This document shows, piece by piece, positions 51,957 through 61,226 of a stretch of DNA of 64,000 nucleotides (positions are counted from its first letter, which is position 1; each line of letters starts with the position of its first letter). Made by a program: the position numbers and the translations under genes. A model generated the notes under the pieces. The model saw only the letters and a program-made list of their open reading frames with translations. It was not told where the DNA came from and did no database searches. Source of the DNA: Fictibacillus phosphorivorans (GTDB taxonomy: Bacteria; Bacillota; Bacilli; Bacillales; Fictibacillaceae); NCBI RefSeq assembly GCF_001629705.1, contig NZ_CP015378.1:3596001-3660000 (forward strand), given 5' to 3'.

Positions 51957-54320
51957 TTATTTTTGATGATTTAGTGCGTAATTGACCCACATTTTCGCAT
52001 CAAGAAGGTCAGCTTTGATTCTTGATCCCACAACCGCATCAATTTTACCTTCTGCAACCGCCTGTTCAACCTTAGCTACAGTTGAATCAAACACGGCAGA
52101 ACTGTTCTCAATATCTTTTTTCACTGCTTGATCTAATTTCTTAATGGCTAGTTTAAGAGACACGCCGTCTTTTTCACTCACTGCACCTTTTGGAATATAG
52201 ATTTTCATTATTTGTTTTTCAATATTTTTCAATACAGTATGAGTCGCGACAATCGGCTCTTCACCAGGGTTCACTGCTTTTTCACGCCATGGCCCCTTGC
52301 CTAAAGCATCTACAGATGGCGCACTTGCTTGGCCGAAAGCAAACATGTTTACTCCAGATGTTCCATACTTTGCAGACATAACATCGCTCACGCTCGCCAT
52401 CTCACTTAAGTGATGATAGAACGAATAGATTCCCGTGTAGTACATCGTACCTTCAGGCATCAACTTCTTGCTGTCTGTTACCGTTTTTTGAATGCTGTTG
52501 AAATCATGGCCATAGGCTTGCGGGATAACACCATCGATGTCTTCTTGCCAGTCACTAATTTGTACGGCTTCTGGTCCTGGTTCTGGCGTTGCCGTCAACA
52601 TGAACTTTTTGTTCATCTCTTTTGTTTGAACGTGAAGCTTGTCAACAAAATCGTTCTCTCGTTCACGCAGCCAATCCAGCCATTTTTCCCACTCAGCAGG
52701 TGTTGTTGTTGGGGATAGCTTGTACGGATCTATTCCAGTTTTCTCTTGATAAAGCTGTTTCGTTCTCTCACTAAAGCCGTAGCTTTGCTCAAACTTATGA
52801 TGCGGGTAACGCATATAATCGATGTTAAGACCCTTGATGTCATAATCGGCCTGCATCTCTTTATAGATATCTAACATGAAATCCTGCACGTCAGGTTGTG
52901 CGATATCAAGCCAGTAATATTTGCTCGCTGTATCCGGCTGGAACGTTCCTGTTGTGTTGCTGCGCTGGATCGCTGCCCACTCTGGATACTTCGCGAATTG
53001 AGATGGTACACCTATGCTGCTTTCCCCGATCATGAATCCATCCGTCCACGCCTGGATTGTCATGCCTCGCTTTTTTCCTTCTTTTACATAAGCGTCTAAA
53101 AGGTTCTTTCCGTATTTTCCATAGTCACCGTTCGCAAAACGCGGGTGCTGTGCAGGGAGACCGTATTTCTCCATCACCTTACTCGGATAGATCGTGTATC
53201 CCCAGAAAGTTGTTTCTAAATATACCGAGTTAAAGCCCGCTTTTTCCATGCGATCAAGAACTTGTTTAACACCATCTAACGTTGTTTCTTCCGGACGGTA
53301 CCAGATTGCACGCTGCTCTGCCTTGTGAGAAGCAAGTGAATAATAGTACGCGTCATAAGCGGATTGCGTTGCTTGTCTTGTTCTATCCAACGATTTTACA
53401 GGATCGCTTGATTTAATCGCTTCAGCTTCAGCTAAAAGTGACTCAGCTTTTTGAACCGCAGCATTCGCTTCTTCAAACGCTACATCTAGATACTCTGACT
53501 TTGCTTTTTCAATTGATGACTTCGCTTGATCGATCGCTTGCTTACTTTGGTATTGGAAACTCTCAACGTCTTGTACGATTTCCACAACACCGTTTGCGCT
53601 TACATTAACCTTGGCGCCAATAATGGAGTTAGAAGAGATCCAGCTCGAATTTACTCCATGTCCACTCACGACAAAACCGTTTTTAGGAATCTTAGAGTTT
53701 CCGCCTCCAAGTTTTGTAACAAAACCGTTCTCTACTGTAATTTCATAGCCATATTGATTCGTTTTTGTGGACTCACCGAACGCCGGAGTATAGACGATCA
53801 GCTGATCTGGTCCACGAAAACCATCAAACACCGCACCGTCTGGGTTAGACGCTCGTGTAGGGTCTACCGAATTCGACTGTTTTTGTTCACGCTTTTCAGT
53901 CGGCTCTTGTAATGTAACGGTTTCTCCCGCTTCTAATTGTGTCAAAAAGTTTCGGATTTCTGTTGTTGAAATATCCCCCGTTGATAAAACGAGCCCGTTC
54001 TCTGGAATCGCGCTGTCACCGTCTGTGTCTTTTACAACACGGTATGTATTAACGCCCGTTTTTTCTAAGACGATTTCCATACTTCCTTTTTGTGTTTCGG
54101 TGTAATAACTAAATTCATCGTTAAATAGGATCAGCTTGTTATCATTGGCAAGCTGGTTCTTTCCGTTGATTGCCATTTGATCACCTGATTCATCTTTTAC
54201 AGAAAGGACATTGTAAGGTACATTTTCTTGCGCTTTAACCGAACCTGACAGATCAACAGCTGAAAATATAAGACTAGTAGCAAGGAGGGAACCCGTTAAG
54301 ACTTTAAACTTTTTTTTCAT
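51957..54320 (-). CDS. secreted family 10-like glycosyl hydrolase (GHL10)
   Basis: A 787-residue exported protein with a signal peptide at 1-30. The N-terminal part (about 35-250) has two copies of a module ending IPENGLVLSTG or IPKNGFVVSGHG. A helical stretch follows (about 255-340, QAKSSIEKAKSEYLDVAFEEANAAVQKAESLL). A GHL10 TIM barrel then spans about 340-690 (RAIWYRPEETTLDGVKQVLDRMEKAGFNSVYLET; KGLNIDYMRYPH; IQISDW-like WQEDIDGVIPQAYGHD). A helical tail at about 700-787 resembles FIVAR modules. GHL10 proteins cleave cell-wall or polysaccharide glycans, and few are characterised. It has a perfect cre site in front. It is likely a surface glycanase feeding the amino-sugar genes. Confidence 0.8.
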   Translation of the reverse strand: MKKKFKVLTGSLLATSLIFSAVDLSGSVKAQENVPYNVLSVKDESGDQMAINGKNQLANDNKLILFNDEFSYYTETQKGSMEIVLEKTGVNTYRVVKDTDGDSAIPENGLVLSTGDISTTEIRNFLTQLEAGETVTLQEPTEKREQKQSNSVDPTRASNPDGAVFDGFRGPDQLIVYTPAFGESTKTNQYGYEITVENGFVTKLGGGNSKIPKNGFVVSGHGVNSSWISSNSIIGAKVNVSANGVVEIVQDVESFQYQSKQAIDQAKSSIEKAKSEYLDVAFEEANAAVQKAESLLAEAEAIKSSDPVKSLDRTRQATQSAYDAYYYSLASHKAEQRAIWYRPEETTLDGVKQVLDRMEKAGFNSVYLETTFWGYTIYPSKVMEKYGLPAQHPRFANGDYGKYGKNLLDAYVKEGKKRGMTIQAWTDGFMIGESSIGVPSQFAKYPEWAAIQRSNTTGTFQPDTASKYYWLDIAQPDVQDFMLDIYKEMQADYDIKGLNIDYMRYPHHKFEQSYGFSERTKQLYQEKTGIDPYKLSPTTTPAEWEKWLDWLRERENDFVDKLHVQTKEMNKKFMLTATPEPGPEAVQISDWQEDIDGVIPQAYGHDFNSIQKTVTDSKKLMPEGTMYYTGIYSFYHHLSEMASVSDVMSAKYGTSGVNMFAFGQASAPSVDALGKGPWREKAVNPGEEPIVATHTVLKNIEKQIMKIYIPKGAVSEKDGVSLKLAIKKLDQAVKKDIENSSAVFDSTVAKVEQAVAEGKIDAVVGSRIKADLLDAKMWVNYALNHQK

Positions 54321-54343
54321 AATCAGTCTCCTTTTATTGTTTT

Positions 54344-54367
54344 TGGTAACGCTTTCAAATTATTATA
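54344..54367 (-). promoter_or_regulatory. -10 element and perfect cre site of the GH10-like gene
   Basis: On the minus strand TATAAT (54367-54362) is followed 5 bases later by TGAAAGCGTTACCA (54357-54344), which fits the CcpA cre consensus at all 14 positions. The -35 is weak (TGAAAA, 16-base spacing). Confidence 0.75.
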
Positions 54368-54467
54368 ATGTCTTTCTAAATTATTTTCACTATTATTAAA
54401 TTTATGAAATTTAATTTCATTTTCTTAACTAACTAGGATGGCCAAGGGGTTTCAGGTTGGAAACACG

Positions 54468-54497
54468 AAAAAAGACCCTGCTAAAAAAGGGTCTTTT
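54468..54497 (-). terminator. terminator of the nag operon
   Basis: AAAGACCCT pairs with AGGGTCTTT; a T-run follows on the minus strand, directly after nagB. Confidence 0.85.
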
Positions 54498-54508
54498 TAC
54501 TTATGTTC

Positions 54509-55249
54509 TTAGACTTTACTTTTGTATGACGAAAGAGCTTCTTCGTCTGCAAGGATCATTACGTCCGGATGAACCTTCAACGCCGATGCTGGCAGCTGCT
54601 CGTCCACTTCATCTGTAGTTAACAATTGCTTCATCACTTCTGCTTTATTGATGCCTGAGACGAGTAGTAATATCTGCTTCGCCTTTAAGATAGACGCGAT
54701 TCCCATTGTAATGGCTTGCTTTGGTACGTCTTCTAAACGTTCAAAAAATCTAGCATTCGCTTTACGAGTTGTTTCATCAAGCTCCACGATATGGGTGTTT
54801 GAATAAAAAGAAGTTCCAGGTTCATTAAATCCAATGTGCCCGTTGCTTCCGATACCAAGGATCTGGATGTCCACACCTTCGGCTTGGCTCAGCTCAACAT
54901 CATATCGCTCGCATTCAGCTTTTAAATCCTCTGCAGTTCCATCAGGAATATGAATTTGAGATTGAGGAACGTTAATATGTGCAAATAAATTTTCCTCCAT
55001 AAAATACCGATAGCTATTGGAGTCATCTGCATCAATTCCAACATACTCATCTAAGTTGAAGGTACACACCCTCTCATAAGAGGTTCCGTTACTCCTGTAA
55101 TCTTGAATCAATTCCTTATAAAGTCCGATCGGTGTTCCGCCTGTGGCAAGCCCTAGTTTGGTATCAGGCTTTGATTGAACTTTTTCAATAATGATTCTTG
55201 CTGCAATAGAGCTCATCTCATGATAATCTTTTACTTCTAAGATTCTCAT
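54509..55249 (-). CDS. nagB: glucosamine-6-phosphate deaminase
   Basis: A 246-residue NagB. It converts glucosamine-6-phosphate to fructose-6-phosphate and ammonia, the last step of amino-sugar breakdown. Key residues are D67 (FNLDEYVG), H138 (GSNGHIGFNEPG) and E143. The length is normal for the short Gram-positive form that lacks the C-terminal allosteric extension. Its ATG overlaps the nagA stop (ATGA, 4 bases), so the two are coupled. Confidence 0.95.
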   Translation of the reverse strand: MRILEVKDYHEMSSIAARIIIEKVQSKPDTKLGLATGGTPIGLYKELIQDYRSNGTSYERVCTFNLDEYVGIDADDSNSYRYFMEENLFAHINVPQSQIHIPDGTAEDLKAECERYDVELSQAEGVDIQILGIGSNGHIGFNEPGTSFYSNTHIVELDETTRKANARFFERLEDVPKQAITMGIASILKAKQILLLVSGINKAEVMKQLLTTDEVDEQLPASALKVHPDVMILADEEALSSYKSKV

Positions 55250-56433
55250 ACTTCATCACCTCTTCGGTAAGCGAGATTGCCCTTACAAAACGTCATCACT
55301 ACCTCATAGTCTTCGTCTAGTACAACAATGTCGGCATCTTTTCCTGGGGCTAGACTTCCTTTACGGTCAAAAACATTTAGTTCCTTTGCAGGGTTAACAG
55401 ACGTCATCTGAATGATGTCAGAAATGGAACAGCCCGTAAATTGCATCATGTTCTTCACCGCTGTGTTCATCTTTATGATGCTGCCAGCAAGTGTTCCATC
55501 TTTTAATGTCGCCGTCTCATGTTGAACGGTTACCTCCTGGCCGCCAAGATCGTACTGTCCATCTCCAAGACACTTTGCCCGCATCGCATCTGTCACTAAC
55601 ACGACTCTCTCATTTCCTTTTTGTTTGTAAGTTAAAGAGATGAGCTCCGGTCGAACATGGATTCCATCGGCGATCAGTTCAGTCGTTAGTTCATCGTTTA
55701 AAAGTGCTGCTCCGACAACTCCAGGCTCGCGATGGTGAAGTCCGCGCATTCCGTTATAAAGGTGAGTCACATGAGAGGCGCCGGCCTTTATTCCGGTAAC
55801 CACCTCTTCATACGTCGCATCAGAGTGTCCGATCGATGCAACGATATTTTGTTCATGAAGATAGGAGATGACTTCAAGACTTCCTTCTATTTCAGGCGCA
55901 ATTGTAACGAGCTTAATATGCCCTGAAGCTAATTTCTGCCATTGTTTAAAAAGCTCTAATTTCGGTTTGATAATCGCTCCGACAGGCTGGGCTCCCGCTC
56001 TTTTTTCAGAAATAAATGGTCCTTCAAGATGAATGCCGAGCGTTTCAGCTGTTCCTTCCACTTGTCCAGCTTCAATAAATAACCCAGCGTTTTCAAGCGC
56101 TTTTTCAATTTTGTTCTGCTCTTGCGTCATCGTCGTTGCTAGAAAGCTCGTCGTACCTTCTTGAGGCAGGACGCTCGCAATGGTTTCGAGCGCATCAAAA
56201 GTTGCGTCCATCGTGTCCGCCCCAGCTGCTCCGTGAATATGAACATCGATCATCCCTGGAACGATGTGATACGTTTCTAAAAGTTCGATAACCTCTGTTT
56301 GATCGTCACCTGGAAAAGAGTCCGTGCTCAAATCTATTATTTTTCCGTTTTGAATGGTGATTGAGCCTCTATGCACGGTTTCGTTCTCCCCATAGATCGA
56401 TGCATTCCTCAAAGTGATTTTATTCCTAACCAT
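55246..56433 (-). CDS. nagA: N-acetylglucosamine-6-phosphate deacetylase
   Basis: A 395-residue amidohydrolase that removes acetate from GlcNAc-6-phosphate in the cytoplasm. Metal-binding and catalytic residues are in place: H65 and H67 (DVHIHG), E137 (HLEGPFI), H203 (IGHSDAT), H224 (HLYNGM) and D282 (VTDAM). It is followed by nagB with a 4-base overlap and preceded by the RpiR regulator gene. With nanE upstream, ManNAc-6-phosphate can be epimerised and enter the same route. Confidence 0.95.
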   Translation of the reverse strand: MVRNKITLRNASIYGENETVHRGSITIQNGKIIDLSTDSFPGDDQTEVIELLETYHIVPGMIDVHIHGAAGADTMDATFDALETIASVLPQEGTTSFLATTMTQEQNKIEKALENAGLFIEAGQVEGTAETLGIHLEGPFISEKRAGAQPVGAIIKPKLELFKQWQKLASGHIKLVTIAPEIEGSLEVISYLHEQNIVASIGHSDATYEEVVTGIKAGASHVTHLYNGMRGLHHREPGVVGAALLNDELTTELIADGIHVRPELISLTYKQKGNERVVLVTDAMRAKCLGDGQYDLGGQEVTVQHETATLKDGTLAGSIIKMNTAVKNMMQFTGCSISDIIQMTSVNPAKELNVFDRKGSLAPGKDADIVVLDEDYEVVMTFCKGNLAYRRGDEV

Positions 56434-56465
56434 TACACTGCCTCCATTTAAAGGTTGGAAGTTAT

Positions 56466-57263
56466 CTATCTTCCCCGTGATTTGATTGCTTCTACAGTTT
56501 CCAAATATTTTTCTTCACGTTTACGATCCGTTAAAAAATACAGACTGATCTTGTCTATTAAATAAAGTGTACTTAAATCTAACCCTGTTAATAGGTGATG
56601 ATTGCGAAGTGGATGCACCGTCCACAAAATAAAATCAGAAAGTTTGGTTAGCGGGGTTTCCCCGAATGCTGTAAATGCTACCACTACAGCTCCTTTTTCT
56701 TTTCCCTTGGAAACAGACTGAAGAAGATCTACAGTTTGTCCGGAACGAGAGAAAGCAAGAATGACATCGCCTTTTTGTAAGAGTGTGCTGCGAATAATCA
56801 TTAAGTGTGGGTCAGTAATGGCTTCACAAACAAAACCCATCCTGCTTAAACGATAGTTTAATTCTTGAGCGGCTAATCCAGAACTCCCAAGTCCATATAT
56901 AAATATACGTTTTGCACTTGTCATGTAAGTGAGGGCTTTTTGAAATTGATCTCTGTCTTCAAGACCCTCCACGTCGTTCAGCATATCTCGATAAGAGGAA
57001 GATAGTTGTTCTTCAACCCCTTCTCCTTGTTTAGATTCTTTAACTTCAGCAAGTCTTACTTTCATTTCAACAAAATTCCGGCAAGAGACTTTCTTTGCGA
57101 AACGAGTGATCGAACTAATTGAAACACCTGTGATCTCAGCAAGTTCTTGTATATGACTTCGTGAAGCTTTTTCAGGATTACTTAAAATAAAGTCTGCTAT
57201 TTTCTTTTCTTTATCAGATAGCGTGGAGAAAACACTTTGTATCTCTTTTAATAATGAAGCCAT
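56466..57263 (-). CDS. MurR/RpiR family transcriptional regulator
   Basis: A 265-residue regulator: an N-terminal HTH_6 (about 1-75, HIQELAEITGVSISSITRFAKKV) and a C-terminal SIS domain (about 115-245, RIFIYGLGSSGLAAQELNYRLSRMG; DVILAFSRSGQTVDLLQSV). SIS domains of this type sense sugar phosphates. It lies 32 bases upstream of nagA and 15 bases after nanE, so it is part of the operon and probably controls it in response to an amino-sugar phosphate. It is shorter than, and separate from, the ROK-RpiR fusion at 42.6-44.3 kb. Confidence 0.88.
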   Translation of the reverse strand: MASLLKEIQSVFSTLSDKEKKIADFILSNPEKASRSHIQELAEITGVSISSITRFAKKVSCRNFVEMKVRLAEVKESKQGEGVEEQLSSSYRDMLNDVEGLEDRDQFQKALTYMTSAKRIFIYGLGSSGLAAQELNYRLSRMGFVCEAITDPHLMIIRSTLLQKGDVILAFSRSGQTVDLLQSVSKGKEKGAVVVAFTAFGETPLTKLSDFILWTVHPLRNHHLLTGLDLSTLYLIDKISLYFLTDRKREEKYLETVEAIKSRGR

Positions 57264-57278
57264 TCTTACACATCCTTC

Positions 57279-57959
57279 TTACTTTGGTATTTGAGCTACA
57301 AAACGTGCTGTGATCTGCTGCGGACGCGTGATTGCACCGCCTACAACAACTGAATAAGCTCCCATTTCAAGTACATCCCTAACCATTTCAGGTGTCATGA
57401 TGTTACCTTCTGCAATTACTGGAACAGATACTTCTTTAACTACATCTTTTAAAAACTGAAAATCATTTTCATACAATTTGTGTTTCTTAGATTCCTCTGT
57501 ATAGCCATAGAGAGTGGTGGATACACAATCAAATCCTAGTCTCTCTGCATTCTTAGCTTCTTCGATGGATGAGATATCAGCCATGAGTTGCACAGCCGGA
57601 TTCTTAGCGCTGGCGTATGAAACGAGTTCCTCCAAAGGGAGCGCATCCGGTCTTTTTCTGAGTGTCGCATCTATTGCAATCATTTCACAACCGCTCTCAA
57701 TTAATTCATCTATCTCTTTTTTTGTTGCGGTGATATAGATTTCGCTGTCATCATAATCTCTCTTCACGATTCCGATCACAGGTAGGTCTACCTCTTGTTT
57801 GATGGCGATTATGTCCTCTTTCGAGTTAGCACGTATTCCAGAGGCTCCACCTTCTTTTGCAGCAAGCGCCAATTTGGACATGATAAAAGAGCTATGAAGC
57901 GGTTCATTTTCTAGGGCTTGGCATGATACAACTAAACCTCTTTGGATTTGTTTTAACAT
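57279..57959 (-). CDS. nanE: N-acetylmannosamine-6-phosphate 2-epimerase
   Basis: A 226-residue TIM-barrel epimerase that converts ManNAc-6-phosphate to GlcNAc-6-phosphate. Hallmarks are [13 protein letters not shown] at the start, [17 protein letters not shown] (catalytic Lys and substrate loop), [12 protein letters not shown], and [34 protein letters not shown] at the end. GGAGGT lies in front of ATG. It is the first gene of nanE-rpiR-nagA-nagB. The sialic acid lyase (nanA) and a dedicated ManNAc kinase are not in the window; either ROK protein at 38.8-44.3 kb could supply the kinase. Confidence 0.92.
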   Translation of the reverse strand: MLKQIQRGLVVSCQALENEPLHSSFIMSKLALAAKEGGASGIRANSKEDIIAIKQEVDLPVIGIVKRDYDDSEIYITATKKEIDELIESGCEMIAIDATLRKRPDALPLEELVSYASAKNPAVQLMADISSIEEAKNAERLGFDCVSTTLYGYTEESKKHKLYENDFQFLKDVVKEVSVPVIAEGNIMTPEMVRDVLEMGAYSVVVGGAITRPQQITARFVAQIPK

Positions 57960-58109
57960 ATGTATTACCTCCAGTTTATGAAAATACTAGTCAAAATTTA
58001 TTTATATTTGGTAATTATTATCTAACTACTAATAAAGTATCATATATCATGAGTTGAAAACAAAGGAATTTTTATTGTGCATGCAATTTTGCTCATAAAG
58101 TAAATCATT

Positions 58110-58263
58110 ACGGTACGTGTTATTTTATTTGTTACACGTTCGCTCAAACTTTGCTGGTTTTCACCCCCTACACGATCCTTTTCGCTCACTCTAACGCTGT
58201 TTTCACTCCAACGGCATAGCCTTTCACTCCCATCTGCCTCCATTTCGCTCAAAAGCCCCCGCA
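58110..58263 (+). repeat. phased hairpin-array element, copy 6 (CGCTCA type)
   Basis: Core at 58110-58137. Six units at 58138-58263 open with GTTCGCTCA, TTTCACCCC, TTTCGCTCA, TTTCACTCC, TTTCACTCC and TTTCGCTCA. It lies between the manA terminator and the nanE start. The remaining gap (57960-58109) is AT-rich with no recognisable promoter match beyond TTGACT near 57990. Confidence 0.88.
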
Positions 58264-58280
58264 AAAACCATGATGGCACA

Positions 58281-58313
58281 AAAAAACAACCGGAATTCCA
58301 ACATTCCGGTTGC
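58281..58313 (-). terminator. terminator of manA
   Basis: AACCGGAAT pairs with ATTCCGGTT around a 4-5 base loop; seven T follow on the minus strand. Confidence 0.85.
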
Positions 58314-58323
58314 TTTATCTTCT

Positions 58324-59304
58324 CTATATAGTAGGATGTGACACGATAAACCTTGCATCACCGTTCATTCCGAAGCTTTTTACTGTGGAAGGGACGATAA
58401 AATGGTCACCTTTCCTAAAAGTAGATGTCATTCCACCTTCTACATTCAGTTCACCTTCACCATCTAGCACACTTACGAGTAAATATGACGGATTCTCTAC
58501 ATCAGAAACATTTCCAGCAAGATTCCAATGATAAACGGTAAAGTAGCTCTCTTGCACAAGTTTTTTAATTCTTAAGTCCTCGTTACCTGACAACACAGGT
58601 TCAAAGTCAGCGTCTTCGTGTGGAATCATCGCCACTTCGATCGATTTCTCAATATGTAACTCACGGAGGTTTCCTTCATCATCACGTCGGTCGTAATCGT
58701 ATACACGATACGTAACATCTGAACTTTGTTGTGTTTCAAGAATCATCGTGCCCGCACCGATCGCGTGAATCGTTCCGTTTGGTACATAAACAAAATCTCC
58801 TGGCTTGATCGCGACTTTACGAAGCAGTTCTTCCCAACGGTTCTCGTTGACCATCTCTTCAAATTGAAGCATCGAACCTGCATGATGCCCATACACAAGC
58901 TCTGCTCCTGGCTCACAGTCGATCACATACCAGCACTCAGTCTTTCCGAATGCCTCACCCTCTACTTCGCGTGCATACGAATCATTAGGATGCACTTGGA
59001 CAGACAGATCGGTCTTAGCGTCCAATATTTTCACAAGTAACGGAAAGTCTTCACCCTGTTGGTCAGCAAAAAGTTCTCGATGCTTATCCCATACTGAGTT
59101 CAGCGTCTCTCCTTTTAATGGTCCGTTCCCAACTTCACTCGGCCCGTGCGAATGGGCGGAAATTCCCCAGCACTCACCCGTTGTTTCAGTCGGGATCTCA
59201 TAACCGAACTCATCACGAAGCTTCGTACCGCCCCAGATTCGGTCCTTGAATACAGGTTTTAGAAAAATAGGTTCATTATACACGCTTTTCACATCTCCCC
59301 ACAT
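58324..59304 (-). CDS. manA: mannose-6-phosphate isomerase, class I
   Basis: A 326-residue zinc-dependent cupin enzyme. It interconverts mannose-6-phosphate and fructose-6-phosphate in the cytoplasm. The family start is EPIFLKPVFKDRIWGGTKLRDEFGYEIP; the zinc-binding stretch is LDAKTDLSVQVHPNDSYA; KPGDFVYVPNGTIHAIGAGTMILETQQSSDVTYRVYDYDR completes the active site. The ATG at 59304 is used with GGGAGG 10 bases before it; a longer ATG start at 59322 lacks a ribosome binding site. It has its own terminator and a divergent neighbour (pxpB), so it is a single-gene unit. It complements the GH38 locus by feeding mannose to glycolysis. Confidence 0.9.
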   Translation of the reverse strand: MWGDVKSVYNEPIFLKPVFKDRIWGGTKLRDEFGYEIPTETTGECWGISAHSHGPSEVGNGPLKGETLNSVWDKHRELFADQQGEDFPLLVKILDAKTDLSVQVHPNDSYAREVEGEAFGKTECWYVIDCEPGAELVYGHHAGSMLQFEEMVNENRWEELLRKVAIKPGDFVYVPNGTIHAIGAGTMILETQQSSDVTYRVYDYDRRDDEGNLRELHIEKSIEVAMIPHEDADFEPVLSGNEDLRIKKLVQESYFTVYHWNLAGNVSDVENPSYLLVSVLDGEGELNVEGGMTSTFRKGDHFIVPSTVKSFGMNGDARFIVSHPTI

Positions 59305-59410
59305 GGGTATAGTCCCTCCCATTCTAAACGTTTGTTTAAAGATAAACCACCTGATACTCTAAAAAAATTGGACTAGAAATTATTACTATCGGGAATCTAT
59401 GAATGTAGGT

Positions 59411-59438
59411 TTGATTTTGCTCCATATTCAGATATACT
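59411..59438 (+). promoter_or_regulatory. SigA promoter of the pxp cluster
   Basis: TTGATT (59411-59416), 16-base spacer, TATACT (59433-59438). The manA side of this divergent region holds a partial palindrome, TAAACGTTTGTTTA (about 59326-59339), of unknown role. Confidence 0.55.
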
Positions 59439-59500
59439 AGACCTTTATAAATATACAAATATTCTGATTAATTTTACATAAAAAGACAGGAGATCTGACG

Positions 59501-60202
59501 ATGAAATATACCATTGAGCCGCTTGGCGATAACAGCTTAATCATTGAACTCGGACAAGATATGAGCCATGAGATCCAGCAAAAAGTCAAAAAAGTCTCCT
59601 CTTTCTTTGAAGAGCATGCGTTTGACTGGGTGATTGAAACCGTTCCTGGTTTTACGACGGTCGCTGTTTTTTATGATCCATTGAGAATTGAAACAACTTC
59701 TCTTCCTTATGATGAAGTATGCAAATTTTTGGAACCGCTTTTAGAAAAGTTAGAAGTGGACGATCATACTCAACCTCGTGTTGTGGAGATTCCCGTCTGT
59801 TATGGCGGTGAGTTTGGTCCAGACTTAGAGGAAGTCGCGAAACATAACGGACTCACGGAAGACGAAGTGATTGATATCCACTCTAATGGTGAATACACCG
59901 TCTATATGATTGGGTTCGCTCCTGGCTTTCCGTATATCGGTGGCATGAGTGAAAAAATTGCAGCACCGAGACGAAGTAATCCTAGACTGAAGATTCCGGC
60001 TGGTTCTGTAGGAATCGCTGGCAAACAAACAGGCGTTTATCCGATTGAAACACCGGGTGGATGGCAGCTCATCGGCAAAACACCAGAAAAGCTTTTTACT
60101 CCTGAAGGTGAAACGCCTTCCCTTCTTCAAGCTGGTGACCAGATTAAGTTTGTACCGATCTCAGAAGAAGAGTTTCAAAAATATGAGGAGGACGCAAAAT
60201 GA
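59501..60202 (+). CDS. pxpB: 5-oxoprolinase subunit B (KipI/PxpB)
   Basis: A 233-residue protein of the allophanate hydrolase subunit 1/KipI family. GDNSLIIELGQDMS opens it; YTVYMIGFAPGFPYIGGM, RRSNPRLKIPAGSVGIAGKQTGVYPIETPGGWQLIGKTP is the conserved core and probable active-site cyclophilin-like fold. With PxpC and PxpA it hydrolyses 5-oxoproline to glutamate at the cost of ATP. B. subtilis KipI also inhibits the KinA sporulation kinase. Its stop overlaps the pxpC start by 4 bases. The order here (pxpB-pxpC-ycsG-ycsI) differs from B. subtilis, where ycsF, ycsG and ycsI come first. Confidence 0.92.
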   Translation: MKYTIEPLGDNSLIIELGQDMSHEIQQKVKKVSSFFEEHAFDWVIETVPGFTTVAVFYDPLRIETTSLPYDEVCKFLEPLLEKLEVDDHTQPRVVEIPVCYGGEFGPDLEEVAKHNGLTEDEVIDIHSNGEYTVYMIGFAPGFPYIGGMSEKIAAPRRSNPRLKIPAGSVGIAGKQTGVYPIETPGGWQLIGKTPEKLFTPEGETPSLLQAGDQIKFVPISEEEFQKYEEDAK

Positions 60203-61212
60203 TTAAGATTACAAAACCTGGCCTCCTAACGAGTGTTCAAGATCTTGGCCGTTACGGATTTCAAAAATATGGTGTGATCACTAGTGGTGTCATGGACACG
60301 ACTGCACATCGGATAGCAAATTCTTTAGTTGGAAATGATGAGAATGAAGCTACATTAGAGCTTACACTGCTCGGACCTGATATGGAGTTTCATGAAGACA
60401 CGCTGATTGCAATCTGCGGAGGCAACTTGTCCCCTTCTATTGACGGGAAACCGGTGAAATTGTGGCGCTCGGTGTTGGTGTCTGCTGGCAGCAAGCTGAA
60501 ATTCGGCGGCTGTAAAACAGGCTGTCGTGCTTATTTGGCGGTTGCAGGCGGTTTTAATGTGCCTGAAGTGATGAATAGCAAATCTACATACTTACGCGCT
60601 GGAATCGGCGGACATAACGGAAAAGCCCTTCAGAATGACGATGAACTTTCTATTGGGAAACCAAGTGAACTTTCCGAAAAAATAACGAAAGTATTAGCAG
60701 CAAAACGTGGGGAGAACAAATTTGTGGAGATGCAATGGACGATCTCTTCTGATTTTATCTCGTCTTCTGCTTCCAAACCGCAAGTTCGAGTCATGAAAGG
60801 CAGACAATACGACTGGTTCACAACAGAAAGTCAGATGAAGCTTTTTACGGAACACTTTGAAGTGACATCACAATCTGATCGTATGGGGTATCGCTTAAAA
60901 GGACCTCAGCTTGAACTTCAAGAGAAACAAGAAATGCTCTCTGAAGCTGTGAGCTTTGGAACGATTCAAGTTCCGTCAGAAGGCAATCCAATCGTACTGC
61001 TCGCCGACCGCCAAACTACTGGTGGTTATCCAAAGATCGGGCAGATCGCAACAGTTGACCTTTCAATCATGGCGCAGCTGAAGCCTGGAGACAAAGTACA
61101 GTTCGTCGAAGTTTCACACGAAGTGGCACAACAACTCTACTTAGATCGTGAAAAGAAATTGCACCAATTAAAACAAGGCATCGCACTTAAAATACGACAA
61201 GAATCGAAGTAA
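60199..61212 (+). CDS. pxpC: 5-oxoprolinase subunit C (KipA/PxpC)
   Basis: A 337-residue biotin-dependent carboxyltransferase-like/allophanate hydrolase subunit 2 protein. ITKPGLLTSVQDLGRYGFQKYGVITSGVMD, TLLGPDMEF, RAYLAVAGGFNVPEVMNSKSTYLRAGIGGHNG and LADRQTTGGYPKIGQIATVDL are the family stretches. It forms a complex with PxpB. The coding region overlaps pxpB by 4 bases, ensuring equal synthesis. It is followed 14 bases later by the NRAMP-like gene. Confidence 0.92.
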   Translation: MIKITKPGLLTSVQDLGRYGFQKYGVITSGVMDTTAHRIANSLVGNDENEATLELTLLGPDMEFHEDTLIAICGGNLSPSIDGKPVKLWRSVLVSAGSKLKFGGCKTGCRAYLAVAGGFNVPEVMNSKSTYLRAGIGGHNGKALQNDDELSIGKPSELSEKITKVLAAKRGENKFVEMQWTISSDFISSSASKPQVRVMKGRQYDWFTTESQMKLFTEHFEVTSQSDRMGYRLKGPQLELQEKQEMLSEAVSFGTIQVPSEGNPIVLLADRQTTGGYPKIGQIATVDLSIMAQLKPGDKVQFVEVSHEVAQQLYLDREKKLHQLKQGIALKIRQESK

Positions 61213-61226
61213 TTTAGGAGGTACTT

